Positions 22,135 through 32,882 of a DNA stretch of 64,000 bases are shown piece after piece. Below the pieces are notes generated by a model that saw nothing but the letters and a program-made list of their open reading frames with translations, did not search any database and was not told the DNA's origin. This stretch comes from Nepenthes gracilis (lineage: Eukaryota; Streptophyta; Magnoliopsida; Caryophyllales; Nepenthaceae), in NCBI GenBank assembly GCA_033239525.1, contig BSYO01000010.1:8273379-8337378 (forward strand). Reading direction: 5' to 3'. Position 1 is the stretch's first letter; the number at the start of each line of letters is the position of its first letter. The position numbers and the translations under genes were made by a program.

Positions 22135-22440
22135 GAGGTCTAAAGACACAAGAGAAGTTAGATCGAAAGGCCAAAAGACCCAGAATTTCTGGATTTGGGA
22201 ATCGGCGTTATGATCTCGAAATATTAATTCGTAAATAGGATTTTGGTTCTAATTTATAAAAACTGCGATGTATTAAATTAATATGATCAAAATTAGGCTC
22301 ATGGTACGCAGGATAATATATTTCAGAGGCAGAGCCAGGCAGCTGCCTATTGGACGTACCGTCCAGTAGGCTGGTGCCTGACGGGCGCTCGAGCGCTGCA
22401 GTAGGTGCCGTTTCTAGGGAGTCAGTGTCTGGGGCAAGTT
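22135..22440 (+). repeat. Fragment of a plus-strand LTR
   Basis: Resembles the U3 start region of the solo LTR at 39360-39680 (the CCTTAAATA/AATAGGATTTTG and AAATAATATGATCAAAATTAGG blocks) and carries a CGGGCGCTCGAGCGC palindrome near 22392. It is cut at both ends; at about 22440 it abuts LTR H. Confidence 0.55.
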
Positions 22441-23618
22441 TATGAAGAATACTTTTATCAAAAAACTATGGTGATTTAGCTAACATCGTGAAGCATTTTC
22501 AAGAAAACATTCATGGTATGAATCGATCAAATGAGGTATGAAAAAAGTCAAATATCAATAAGGTGCTGCAGAGTTCAGTAATAGAGTCCCATTTTAACAT
22601 GTGGTTGAATTTTGCTCTTTCTAGCACGGATCGGTAAAAGTTTTAAGTATTGGATCAACAATACTTCAAGTTAAGATCAAGAATTAAACAACAAATCAAA
22701 GAGGGAGAGGAGTTCTTACCTTAATTAATTTATAAAAATTTTTGAAGCTTTCTATCCGAACAACTAGCTTCTCTCTCGGTTAGGAGTTCCAGCCGGTTTT
22801 CTCCTCTCTCTTTCTCCCTTTTTCTTTTTGTTTTTTCCTCCTTTATTTTGGTGGAATTCTTTATTTATTATCCCCCCTAAATAAATGAATTAGTGGTAAA
22901 ATTTTTAGAAGTTACCACATGCCCCATAAGGTGGCAATCGCATGGCTACTCAAGGATGACTCACCCTTTGCATGGGATGAGTTGTTGGATCCTCCATGAG
23001 CCACTTATTGACTTCTAATTGGGGGTTTATTAGATAAATGTTAAGTCTTTTTATGTGCCATGTGTCCCTTAAAATTTTCATGCAAAATTATTTTTCTTTT
23101 ATTTATTATTATTTTTATTTTTCTAATGTGCACGTGTGGGTGTCTGTGTGTGAGAGGAGAGGGTCGGCCCTCTCTTCTCCTTTCTTCCCCTTTTTTTCTT
23201 CCAAACTTTTACTAAGTATAGGGTTATGAGGAGGTGACATGTGTTCCTTAATTTTAATTAAAATATAATTGTTAAGGGGTGTATTTAAAATTATTTAATT
23301 ATTATGGTGTCAGTTAGTTCCTAGATTTACAATTCTTCTCAATTTATTTAATTTAATTTAGCTGCTTTTGGATCCTTCTAAATATTAATTTTGATCATAA
23401 AGTTTGGTTAGGTCGTTACTTAGAAGTTTCGGAAACTTTTTGGCTGGTTTTAGGTTCACCGGGACACTAATTTGATCAACCGCAACCTATTAAGTTACGA
23501 ACCGAGTCTAATTATAAATCTCCTAAATTAATGAGGTGTCTCGGATAAAAATTCAAATCTTTGGACTCAATTTGAAATTATCGGAATGAATTTTTATTGA
23601 TGAAATGCATTCCTTACA
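22441..23618 (-). repeat. 3' LTR of element H (R/U5 end missing)
   Basis: Minus-strand LTR ending GCATTCCTTACA at 23618, directly followed by the polypurine complement and the 3' end of pol of H. It matches LTR J from about 31440 upward (ACTATGGTGATTTAG, GATCAAATGAGGTATG) and has the same pyrimidine-rich U3 at 22760-22860. The part equivalent to 30975-31440 is absent, so the LTR is truncated at its low end. Confidence 0.7.
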
Positions 23619-23650
23619 ATTCCACCTCCTTATAAAATTTCGTCCTCAAA
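23619..23650 (-). promoter_or_regulatory. Polypurine tract region of element H
   Basis: Minus strand ATAAGGAGGTGGAAT adjoins the LTR start TGTAAGG, preceded by the AATTTTGAGGACGAAATTTT box common at the 3' end of plant gypsy elements. Primes plus-strand DNA. Confidence 0.75.
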
Positions 23651-25150
23651 ATTTAAAGAGAATACAAATCTAGGGGAAGAGGTAGGGATACTTGAGACAA
23701 ATTTTATCTTCTCGCTCCTAGGTAGCCTCTTTTCGGGAGTGATTGCATCACAGGACTTTGACTAAGGGAATAGTTTTTGATCGGAGACTTAATCCCTTTG
23801 CCCCAAAATTTGCACTACCTCTTCGATATAAGATAAATCTTCCTCAATAGCCAAGGGCTCGTGGGCAATCACATGAGTCAGGTTGTGCATAAATTTTTGA
23901 AGCATAGAGACGTGAAACACATTGTGCACTTCAGATAAATTAGGTGGCAGAGCCAGGTGATAAGACACTTCTTTGACTTTGTCCAAAATCTCAAATGGGC
24001 TGATAATTTTGGTATCAGCTTGCCCTTCAGACCAAATCTAGAAGTCCCCTTTGACGGCAAGACATTCAAAAAGACGAAATCGCCAATAGCAAAATGCTGG
24101 TCCGATCTCCTATGATCTGCATAACTTTTCTGCCGATTTTGAGCCGTCTTCAACTTTTCGTGGATCATCTTTACTTTTTCAGAAGTCTCCTGGATGACTT
24201 TAGGGCCAAGAAGTCGTCGATCGTCCGTTTCTTCCCAATGGATAGGAGATCGGCATTTTTTTCCATATAATGCTTCAAACGGTGCCATATCAATACTTGC
24301 CTGGTAACTGTTATTATAGGCAAATGCAGCAAGAGTAAGATGATCATCCTAACTACCTTTCATCTCTAGCGCCGCAGCTCTCAGTATATCCTCCAGAGTT
24401 TAAATTGTGCACTCAGATTTCTCATCCGTTTGGAGATGATATGCTATACTAAACTTCAGATTTGTTCTCAATTCTCAATGTAAGCTCTCCAAGAATTTGA
24501 AAATAAATCTAGGATCTCGGTCGGACACAATAGATGCTAGCGCTCCATGGAGTCTGAAAATCTCATTAATGTACAGCTGTGCCAACCGATCACGATAATA
24601 CATCATCCAAATTGCCAAGAAATGAGCAAATTTGGTCAGTCAATTGACAATGACCCAGATAATATCGTGATTCCTAGGAGTCTTTGGCAATCCCGAAACA
24701 AAGTCTATAGAGATGTCTTCCCACTTCCAGTTGGGAATAGACAATGGCTGTAATAAGCCTGATGGTTTCTTTCATTCAGCCTTCAACTACTGGCAAATAA
24801 GACATCTGCCCACATAAGCCACAATCTCCTTTTTCATATTTCTCCACCAGAAGGATTTTCTCAGATCTTGGTACATCTTGTTGATTCCAAGATGGATAGT
24901 ATACCTGGAGCGATGAGCCTTCTTCAAGATATTTTCCTTTAACTCACTAATGTCAAGTACAGATAGCCTATCACAAAATCTGAGGACTCCATCCTCATGG
25001 ATGTTGAAATCAGCTCAGGAGTCATGGCTTAAGTCTCTCGCAATATCCCTCAGAAATGAATCACTTGCTTATTCCTCCTTGATCTTCTTGAAAATTTCAG
25101 GCTGGATCTGAAAATATGCCAATATCATGCAATTGCCCTGGACATAGTGC
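23640..25150 (-). pseudogene. Integrase with chromodomain of element H
   Basis: Minus-strand integrase. Overlapping frames 23878-24288 and 23789-23986 cover the end of the core (MAPFEALYGKKCRSPIHW), the SYADHRRSDQHFAIGDFVFL beta-barrel and the GPF-type region up to the chromodomain linker. The chromodomain follows at about 23660-23790, but two conserved Trp codons are stops (TGA in the VLWCNH position, TAG in the ATWERED position). At the first catalytic position (near 24640) Asp is Asn and the next Arg codon is a stop. The zinc-binding N-terminus lies around 24790-24930. Every disabling change named here is a C:G to T:A transition. Confidence 0.8.
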
Positions 25151-25156
25151 TGGATA

Positions 25157-25739
25157 TCACATTGCTTTATACTTTCCAGCATTTCCATCTCCTTGATTTG
25201 CAATCTTGCCAGGAAACCTTCGGCGACTAAGGGCATCAGCTACAACGTTAGCCTTGCCAGGCTGGTACGGGATCTCACAATCATAATCCTTTAAGTAGTT
25301 GATCCACCACGTTTGTCTCATATTCGACTCCTTTTCGAAAAATAAGTACTTAAGACTCTTATGGTTGGAGTACATGAGAAATTTCTTTCCATAAAGATAA
25401 TACCGCCAAATTTTTAGAGCAAAGACCACTGCGACTAACTCCAGATCATGGGTCGAGTAGTTCTTTTCATGAACTTTAAGCTGCGAGATCCATAGGCAAC
25501 TACCTTCCCATGCTGTATCAGGACACAGCCTAGTCCCAATTGGGATGCGTCACAATAGACCATGAATCCTTCAGATCCTTTAGGAATGGTCAACACTGGA
25601 GCAGTTGTCAATTGAGCCTTAAGTCCTTGGAAACTCCACTCGCAATCCTCAGCTCATATGAACTTAGTCTCCTTTATCATGAGCTGGGTTAAAGGCATGG
25701 CAATTCTAAAAAATTTTCCACGAACCATCGAAAATAGCC
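25157..25739 (-). pseudogene. RNase H and RT thumb of element H
   Basis: The frame 25157-25429 gives the C-terminal half of RNase H ([37 protein letters not shown]). The N-terminal half and the RT thumb follow to 25739 with stops and a frameshift near 25482. The gene is interrupted at 25744 by a solo LTR and resumes at 28119. Confidence 0.8.
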
Positions 25740-25744
25740 AGTCA
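25740..25744. repeat. Target site duplication, left copy (AGTCA)
   Basis: AGTCA immediately left of the solo LTR; an identical AGTCA follows it at 28119-28123. Five bases is the normal gypsy target duplication. Confidence 0.95.
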
Positions 25745-25920
25745 TGTGAGGTTTCAGATTTAAAAATTTGTTAATGACGAGGTGATTAGTATGCTAATGA
25801 TCAATACTAGACCTATGGAACGAATAAGGATAGGTATCGGAAGAAAAATCGAGGAAAGATTGAATTTGTGCTGCTGAAGCACTGCCAGCAGGCTTGCGCC
25901 TGCTGGGCACTGGAGCCGTG

Positions 25921-26118
25921 GCTCGAGCGCTTTTTCCAGTAGCTCCCCCGCCCGCTGGAGCGGAAATTCCAGAACCTCGCCCGCCCGCTCTGGCCGCTCG
26001 AGCAGCGCTCGAGCGGAAAAACCAGAACCACCGCCGCCTGCTGGCCGCTCGAGCCACGCTCGAGCGGGAAAACCAGTACTGCGGCCGCCTACTGCCCGCT
26101 CGAGCGCCACTCGAGCGG
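25921..26118 (+). repeat. GCTCGAGCG palindrome cluster upstream of TATA
   Basis: Seven copies of the palindrome core CTCGAGC lie in 200 bases, starting at 25921, in a GC-rich block that contrasts with AT-rich surroundings. Two neighbouring units of about 51 bases (25994-26044 and 26045-26095) each contain a paired CCGCTCGAGC...CGCTCGAGCGG followed by AAAACCAG. The cluster ends 9 bases before the TATA box. Single copies occur in the U3 of other LTRs here (11846, 22392, 38685, 39780). Confidence 0.85.
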
Positions 26119-26126
26119 TGACGCGG

Positions 26127-26134
26127 TATAAATA
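26127..26134 (+). promoter_or_regulatory. TATA box of the solo LTR
   Basis: TATAAATA, directly downstream of the CTCGAGC cluster and about 55 bases before a GAGAGAGAGAG stretch. A good RNA polymerase II core promoter by sequence. Confidence 0.7.
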
Positions 26135-28118
26135 CGTGTTTGTCCTTCTCCCCCGTCATTTTTCGCACGGTTTAGGGTTTTTAGAGAGAGAGAGGGGCAA
26201 CTCTAGAGAGAGAAGAAGGGAGAACGTGGCCCGGGAGTCTAAATCCGTCCAAGAGCCAGTTATTAAAGTGAAATACGCGTCGAGGCAAGTGTTCTCATAC
26301 CTACTAACTTTCCTCTTTCATTGATTTTTGTTTATTATCGGGTATTATCGTCTCAATATCCACCCGTAGCTTAGAAAATGTAGTACCCGTGTCCTGAGAC
26401 CATGGATGGTATGGTTTGTTTGTTGATTTGCTCACCAATTCGTCCGGTAGAGCTTCGTAAAACCCTAATCCATGAGATTTTGGGGTTTTCTCATTTTCCG
26501 CCCGTGAATCGTTAAATTGACTTCAAAATGTGAATCGCCACGTCCCTATTGTGTATATATGTTGGCCGCGCGAGAAATCTTGCACGTTATGACCCGTTCG
26601 CGGCCTCCGAGTCCTCTAAGTTACTATTCATCCGTGAGTAAATTATGAAATTGCATGTTTTGCTTCTATCTAAATGTGATGAGACTCATGTTATGTGTTG
26701 ATGTGAAAGTGTAAAGTCTCGAAATGTATAATTGTGCATCGGAAGCATGGGAAAGTATCCCGAGAGCTTCTAAGGTGGTGGTTGTCCACCGGAGGTAAGG
26801 AAACTCAAACTCCTTGTGAACTTGAACTAAAATGTGATAAAAGTTAATTCCAAAGAATGAATAAAAGTCAAGTAAGTAAATGGAGGGAGACCCACTAGGT
26901 ATGTTGTGGTGAACGTGATCTCCTGGATGGAGACGTGTGATGGGAATGGGGTTTCCCAGTTGTGAATGATTCTGTTGAGTAGTGGGTCCTCCCTCCCAGA
27001 AAGTTGAACCTTGAAACTAGGACCATGGTTGATAGGGGTGGTGTCCTCTAGCTTGCCACGTGTGTCATGGTGGGAACCCAAGAAACACTCCGGCCACCCT
27101 TGGGGGTGGGTGATGTTCATGGCACGTTTTGGGACACTACAGTGGAAGAACGAGGATTGCCCTGGTCCCCGGGGGTGTGGGGCATGTCGGTTGAACACTA
27201 CATAGCGAGATGTAGTCGTTCGTGAATTGTTGCATGGATGCAACCAGGGGTCGAGTGCTGCAGACCTAAAATGTAGCCGTGGCTTTAGAATGTGTAGCGA
27301 ACACATTCCTTTCCTCGTTCTCTTGTTTTGTTGGCTAGTACGATCTACTGGCTCCAAGGTTCGCAAAGATAAATGTTAAAAAGGAAATGAATAAAGTAAA
27401 TCGGACAATCATAAGTGTTCTCCTCCCTCTCGCGTTCCCTTATATTATTCCTATGCTTTGTTCTTCTTCTCAGCTATTGTTTACCGTTATCGGTTGTTAG
27501 TTAGTGGGGTATGATTTTATTTGTTGGGTTTTATGCTCACCCTTGCCTTATATTTTTCAAATGAGAACGTCTTGATGCCTGACGAGGCCGAGTAGATCAT
27601 AGAAGCTCCGTAGATAGCTGTTTTGGCGTGTAGGGCTCAGGATTCGGACTCAAACTGATTAGATGTATGATAGGGATCTTTTTGGGTTTGGCTTTTGTAT
27701 CTGATAAAACTTGTATGGAGACGCCCTATGCTAGTGGTTGATGGATGACATGTATATGTATCAGTCCGCTGTGTTTTGTGGTATTTATATGCTTCCGCAA
27801 GTCTTGCCTTGTGATGAGTTCGGGGTCCCTAGTTGGCATCCTTCTTTGCCGGTGTCGTCTAGATCACGTCGCCGGAGCCACCTTGGTTGTCGTGGCGTTT
27901 AGATCCTGTGTTGTTGTCATGGGACTTTATGGATTTTCTTTTGAATTTCGTTCGATTATTGTGCAGGGTTGTATTTCAGGTGTTTGAATTTTAAAAATGT
28001 CCAACTTACAAACGGAACTCTATCCAATTTTCTATAGAAAATTATTAATGTTATCTTGCCAAGCGGTTATTATTTTTCTGGCAGAGGTTATTCAATGGGA
28101 ATAATCTTGTCTGTCACA

Positions 28119-28123
28119 AGTCA
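28119..28123. repeat. Target site duplication, right copy (AGTCA)
   Basis: Identical to 25740-25744. Confidence 0.95.
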
Positions 28124-28840
28124 TGCCCAGGAAGCTTCGAATTTCAATCACAATAGTGGGTTGGCTCCAACTAGAAACAACCTTGACCTTCTTTGGATAA
28201 TCCAAAATGCCTCCATTAGATATAACATGACCCAAGAATACCACTTGCTCAAGCCATAATTCACATTTCTTTAGCTTGGCAAAAAGCTTCATTTCCCGTA
28301 GTGTCTGAAGCACAATCCTGAGATGTACCCATGCTCCACATAATCCTTAGAATAAATAAGGATATCATCGATAAATACCACCACGAACTTGTCTAGATAT
28401 GGTTGGAAAACCCAATTCATGAGATCCATGAAAACCGCAGGAGCATTGGTCAAGCCGAATGGCATGACCAAAAATTTGTAATAGCCATATCTTGTCCGGA
28501 AAGCAATCTTGGGTACATCTTCTTGCTTAATCCGCAACTAATGATATCTAGACCTAAGATCAATTTTGGAGAATACCCGAGTGCCTTGTAATTGATCAAA
28601 TAAATCATCGATACGTGGCAATGGGTATTTATTCTTGATTGTGATTTTATTTAACTCACGATAATCAATACATAAGCGTAAGGTCCCATCCTTTTTTACA
28701 AATAAAACTGGTGCACCCCGGGGAGACACACTGAGTCTGATAAAGCCTTTCTCCAATAACTCCATCAGCTGCTACTTTAGTTCCTTCAACTCAGCAGGCG
28801 CCATTCGATATGGTGCCTTGGATATAGGACCAGAACCAGG
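28119..28840 (-). pseudogene. Reverse transcriptase of element H (N-terminal and palm part)
   Basis: Minus-strand frames 28538-28765, 28289-28537 and 28092-28313. Together they hold the fingers ([49 protein letters not shown]), palm ([12 protein letters not shown]) and an intact [10 protein letters not shown] catalytic loop, then IRSFLGMT, where the solo LTR interrupts. One frame change occurs near 28300-28330 and a stop near 28538. Catalytic residues are preserved, so this RT was probably functional when the element inserted. Confidence 0.85.
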
Positions 28841-29490
28841 CATAAGTTCAATCTCGAATTCAATCTCCCAGTGAGGTGGTAATCCAGGCAACTCCTCCAA
28901 GAAAACATCAATAAAATCACGCACCACTAAAATATCACTAGCCTACACATCATGGCTCGCCATCGAACAGGCATAAGCATGATAAGCTTGGCACCCACTT
29001 TGGATAAGGTTCTGAGCATGAAGGGCCGAAATAAGAATTGGCATTTTCTGACACCTTTCCCCTTGAAATAAGATTGCCTCGTGCCCCAAAATAGAGAAAT
29101 GGACCAGCTTGTGAAAGCAGTCTATGCTGGAGTGGTTGCTCATTAGCCAGTCCATGCCCAGAATAATATCAAAATCCACAATCTTAGGTAGAATTAGATC
29201 TCCAGGCAATAAAAGCTCACCAACCTAAATCATACCCCTCAGGTACATAACATGAGTCTCTACGAAGAGCCCACGGGTGTTGGTATCAGAAAAGAATAAT
29301 CAAGGATCCTCAGGGGTGACTTAAGATGGCATGAAAATTGAGAGGACACGAAGGAATGCATGGATCTCGAATCGAATAAAACATGTGCTTGGGTGTCACA
29401 AATGAGAATAGTACCTTTAACCACATATGGAGTAGCCTCCGCCTCCTACATAGACACCGCAAAAGCTTTTCTCGGCACCATTGGCTTCTT
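28841..29490 (-). pseudogene. Protease of element H
   Basis: Minus-strand retropepsin. The frame 28943-29209 holds the C-terminal IILGMDWLMSNHSSIDCF segment and the linker ISALHAQNLIQSGCQAYHAYAC. The active site region at about 29350-29370 reads FDSRSMHSF, with the Gly after Asp-Ser replaced by Arg. Stops break the frame near 29230-29330. Confidence 0.75.
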
Positions 29491-29835
29491 ATACTCAGCC
29501 TTGGGCATGGGGCAGTTCTTAATCATATGGCCTTGTTGTTCACAATTGAAACAAGCCCCAGTGGATTTTTAGCATGGCCTCCCGAAATGCTATTTCCTAC
29601 ATTGAGAACAAATAGGCTTTAATGGTTGTTGTTGAGGCGCTGAAGAAATAACTGCGTTACTTTTTCCTTTGCATGTCGTCTTTGCTTTCTTCGCCGATCC
29701 TCCTGCCCCAAGACTCACCTTCGAGCTCAGACCTCCTCAATGTGACCTCTTCTTGAAATTAGCTTCTTTATCAAGCTCTTTTTTTGTAGATAAGAGTGCG
29801 ATCAAGAACCTCTCCATAAGTCTGTGACTTTAGCT
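29491..29835 (-). pseudogene. gag C-terminus of element H, truncated
   Basis: Minus-strand nucleocapsid with the second knuckle CFNCEQQGHMIKNC (all four metal ligands present) near 29510-29555, and the first knuckle with a stop before its end. Upstream is the basic, Lys-rich linker and a SKLQTYGEVLDRTLI capsid end. There the homology stops at 29835 and LTR sequence begins directly: the gag N-terminus, leader, primer site and LTR R/U5 end are deleted. Confidence 0.75.
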
Positions 29836-30974
29836 TCTATTTTCCTCACGGCTTTTCTTCTTTTTCTTTCTATTTTCTCTCCTTTTTTCTTTCGGTTCTT
29901 TCCCATATCTTCTCCCTCTTTTCTCTCATGTAGCCTCTTATATAAATTGGAACCCAAATAATTAAATTATTCTCCAAATTTTGAGCTGCTGCCAGCACAC
30001 CAGGTTAGCCCTCTAAATTTCAGCTTAGTATCCCATATAAATTTACTGATTCATCCCCCTAATTTTGATGAATCAATATTCTATTTGGTGGCTTTAGAAG
30101 TTGCCAAGTGGCTATTAAATTTGGTGAAATTATATTTAATTTTTACTTGATCATTGATGAGGTAAGGTGAAATCATCACTTGCTGATTTTTGTGGCTGTC
30201 GGGTGTGTGTGTGTGTCTTTCATTGAATTCCTTTGAATTTTTAACTAAATATAATGTTTCCATGTGTGTGGGAAACCCTTATGTCGCACGTCAGTTGTAT
30301 TCCTCATTGATTTATTCAAATTTTAGTTGGACATTAGAGAAACATATGCTGCCATGTGGCAGCTTCCTTCTCTTTGCTGATCTCTTGCTGATTTTTCCTT
30401 ATGGCAGCCGTGTGTGTGTGTTGCTCTCTTGTTTTCTTTTCAATTTTTGATTGATTATGGCGTTTCCATGTGTGTAGGGGATTCTCATGCTATGTATGTG
30501 TTGAATTTATTTTTGAATTATTGGAATTTTTGTTCGAAATAGAGGTTGTTATGCAGCTACTGTTGTGTTCCTTCCCTTTGCTGAATTTTGCTGATTTGTA
30601 GCTATGTGTGTGTGTTTGGGTGTTGTAATATATATAATTTTGCATAATTAATTTGACTTATACTATATTTGATCAATCAGTCCAAGTTTAATTATTAATC
30701 GGGTACAAATTTAGTAACCGGATCGTCTTATTGTCAACTGAAATCAATTTAATTACTAATTGATTGAGAATTTTTTACCGAATCAGTTTCCTATCATTTG
30801 TTCTATCTTTTATTAACCGGAATTAAATTTGATTTCATCAATTAAATTTTTATTTTATTTTTAGATGAGTTCTTAACTTCTGGGTTTTCATGGTTTAATA
30901 ATCTTAAATTTTCATATATTAGTTTAGCTCACTTTATTATGATTTATAAAATCTCATGTTTTATAATTTCCTAG
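29836..30974 (-). repeat. Truncated 5' LTR of element H
   Basis: Pyrimidine-rich U3, a TATA-like box (TTTATATAAG on the minus strand, 29937-29946) and AT-rich U3 corresponding to LTR J at 31740-32870. It contains a tandem duplication (about 30178-30386 and 30387-30590), each copy holding a TTGCTGATTTTT start, a GTGTGTGTGT run and a CCATGTGTGTGGG-like box. LTR J has one copy. The outer boundary with LTR J is uncertain by tens of bases. Confidence 0.55.
30178..30590. repeat. Tandem duplication inside the H LTR
   Basis: Two diverged copies of about 205 bases, sharing TTGCTGATTTTT, a TG run, a TTTCCATGTGTGTRGG box and a TGTTG/TTGTATTC region. Only one equivalent is seen in LTR J at about 32300-32510. 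Confidence 0.6.
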
Positions 30975-32882
30975 CCGGTCAACCCAAATTTAGCAAAATA
31001 GCCAAACTATTGCAATGGTCGGTTTAGTGGCAGTATCCAATTTTGGAGCCAGTTCAGTGGTCAATCAACATATAAAATTATTTCACTTACATTTTCAGAT
31101 TCAGCACATAATGTTTGACCGGTTCATATAAATTTTTCAATTTAATACTTGCCCGGTTCAAAGTTGTATACTGATATTTGGTGCCAATGTCAGCTTCTAG
31201 CTGGTTTAATGACACTTATCTTTCCTTAGGCTAAATCGATCAGATTTTCAAATGGGATTTTAGCACCAATTTTATTACATATTGTCGGTTCATTAAAGTA
31301 TCATAATTAATTTTTATGGAGTTTGAACCGGTTGAAACATTGGTGAAAATAGCAGCTAAATATAAGCATCAATAGCTGCTTTGTTTCCAGCTGGTTCAAT
31401 TTGCTAGTCATCTTTATTTCCATCGAACCGGCCAATTTTATGATGAATAATTTTGCTACCAAAATATGGTGATTTAACCAACATCTTAAAGTACTGATAC
31501 TATAAATTTCATGGGATAAATTGATCAAATATGGTATGCATAAATCAAACATCAAGGTTTAGCAACTAATTTTGCATGTGACATAATTTTGATATTTGCC
31601 TAATCTAATATGGTTACAGCATAAATTTTGAGTATTGGGACAACAATACTTTAATATAACAACAAGAATTTAACAAAAAATCAAAGAGATAGCAGTATTG
31701 CTGTAAGATTTAAGGAGAATTTCAATCTGATCTCTAGTTTTCTCAACTGATGTCATTCTCTCGGTTTTGTTTTTCTCCCTCAATTCTCTATGCTTTTTCC
31801 TTCTATGTCTACCAGTTCTCTACCTCCTTTCTCTTATTTATTCTCTTGATAAACATGCTTTTTATCCCCAAATTAATTTGGAGTTGCCACATGCCCTAAT
31901 TTATTAATAATCTCTCGGTCATCCTCCTAGCTGAATCAGCTAACTTAACTGAATTGGGGGCTTCCTACTTGTGCCACTTTCTTTTGTTTAATTGGTGATA
32001 ATATTAATATGTGTTTAGCCTCTTGTTATACCGTGTGTCTCTCCTCTTTTTATTCCAACTTTCATCTTCTAATTAATTTATTAAATTGGTAAACAAATTA
32101 GGGAAAATTTGGTGGAAAACCAGTTCCTTCTCCTCCTCCTTAGAGCCATGTCCCTCTTTTCTTCATATGTTCTTTCTTCCTTCTTTATTTTCTTAGTTTG
32201 AAATTTTGACTAAGTGTTCCATGTGTGCCGTGTGATAATAAAATTGGTGGAATTATTTTTAATTTTTACTTAATCCTGGGTGATATATGCATGGAATCAG
32301 CACTTCCTGATTTTTCCTTGGTAGCTGTTGGTGTGTGTATGTTTTTCATTGATTTTTTCTTTGAATTTTTGACATAGTGTGATGCTGCCATGTGTGTAGG
32401 AAATTCTTAGGCCATGGATGGATTGAATACTTTATGAAATTATTGAAAATTTTGAGCTGTTGAGCAGCTTGCTGATGCCGGGGTCCCATTGCTGAATTTT
32501 TACTAATTTTCTTCTATGTGTGTGTGAGTTTGTGTGTTGTAATTTTTGCTTAATTAATTTAATATATACTATATTTGATCAATCAAGTTTAATTTGACTA
32601 TTAATCGGATAAAAATTCAGTGATCAGATCATCTTATAGTCAATCAAAATTAATTTAATTACTAATCGATTGAGAATTCATTAACCAAATTAATTTCCTA
32701 TTATTTATTTTATTTTTTATTAATTAAAATTGAAGTCGGTTTCATCAATTAAAATTTTATTGTATTTCGGGAAGAGTTCATATTTTATAGGTTTTCATCG
32801 TTTATTGATCTTAATTTTTCATATATTAGTTTAGCTTACTGAATTATGAGTTATAAAATCTCAATCTTTATATTCTATCATC
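30975..32882 (-). repeat. LTR J, related older LTR
   Basis: Minus-strand LTR of the same family as H: ATATGGTGATTTAACC near 31467, pyrimidine-rich U3 near 31740-31850, TG-rich blocks, and an end at TTCTATCA (about 32882) followed by a polypurine-like complement and the TTTCATCCTCAAAATTTG box. The low part, 30975-31440, has scattered CCGGTT/CGGTT motifs. Boundaries are approximate. Confidence 0.5.

Larger units (their letters stand above)
25745..28118 (+). mobile_element. Solo LTR inserted in RT of element H
   Basis: A 2374-base LTR bounded by TGTGAGG and TGTCACA with perfect AGTCA duplications. The RT coding homology on its two sides joins exactly at the thumb once one AGTCA copy is removed. 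No primer site, gag, pol or second LTR is present, so it is a solo LTR left by LTR-LTR recombination. It has a GCTCGAG-rich upstream region (25921-26118), a TATA box at 26127 and a purine-rich segment (26184-26225), so transcription would run on the plus strand. Long frames within it (for example 26827-27366 on the minus strand) resemble no protein I know. Confidence 0.95.

Noticed and set aside
26827..27366. 179-codon minus-strand ORF in the solo LTR
   Set aside because: Lies wholly within an LTR defined by perfect target duplications, with no recognisable domain; other frames in the same LTR are equally long by chance.
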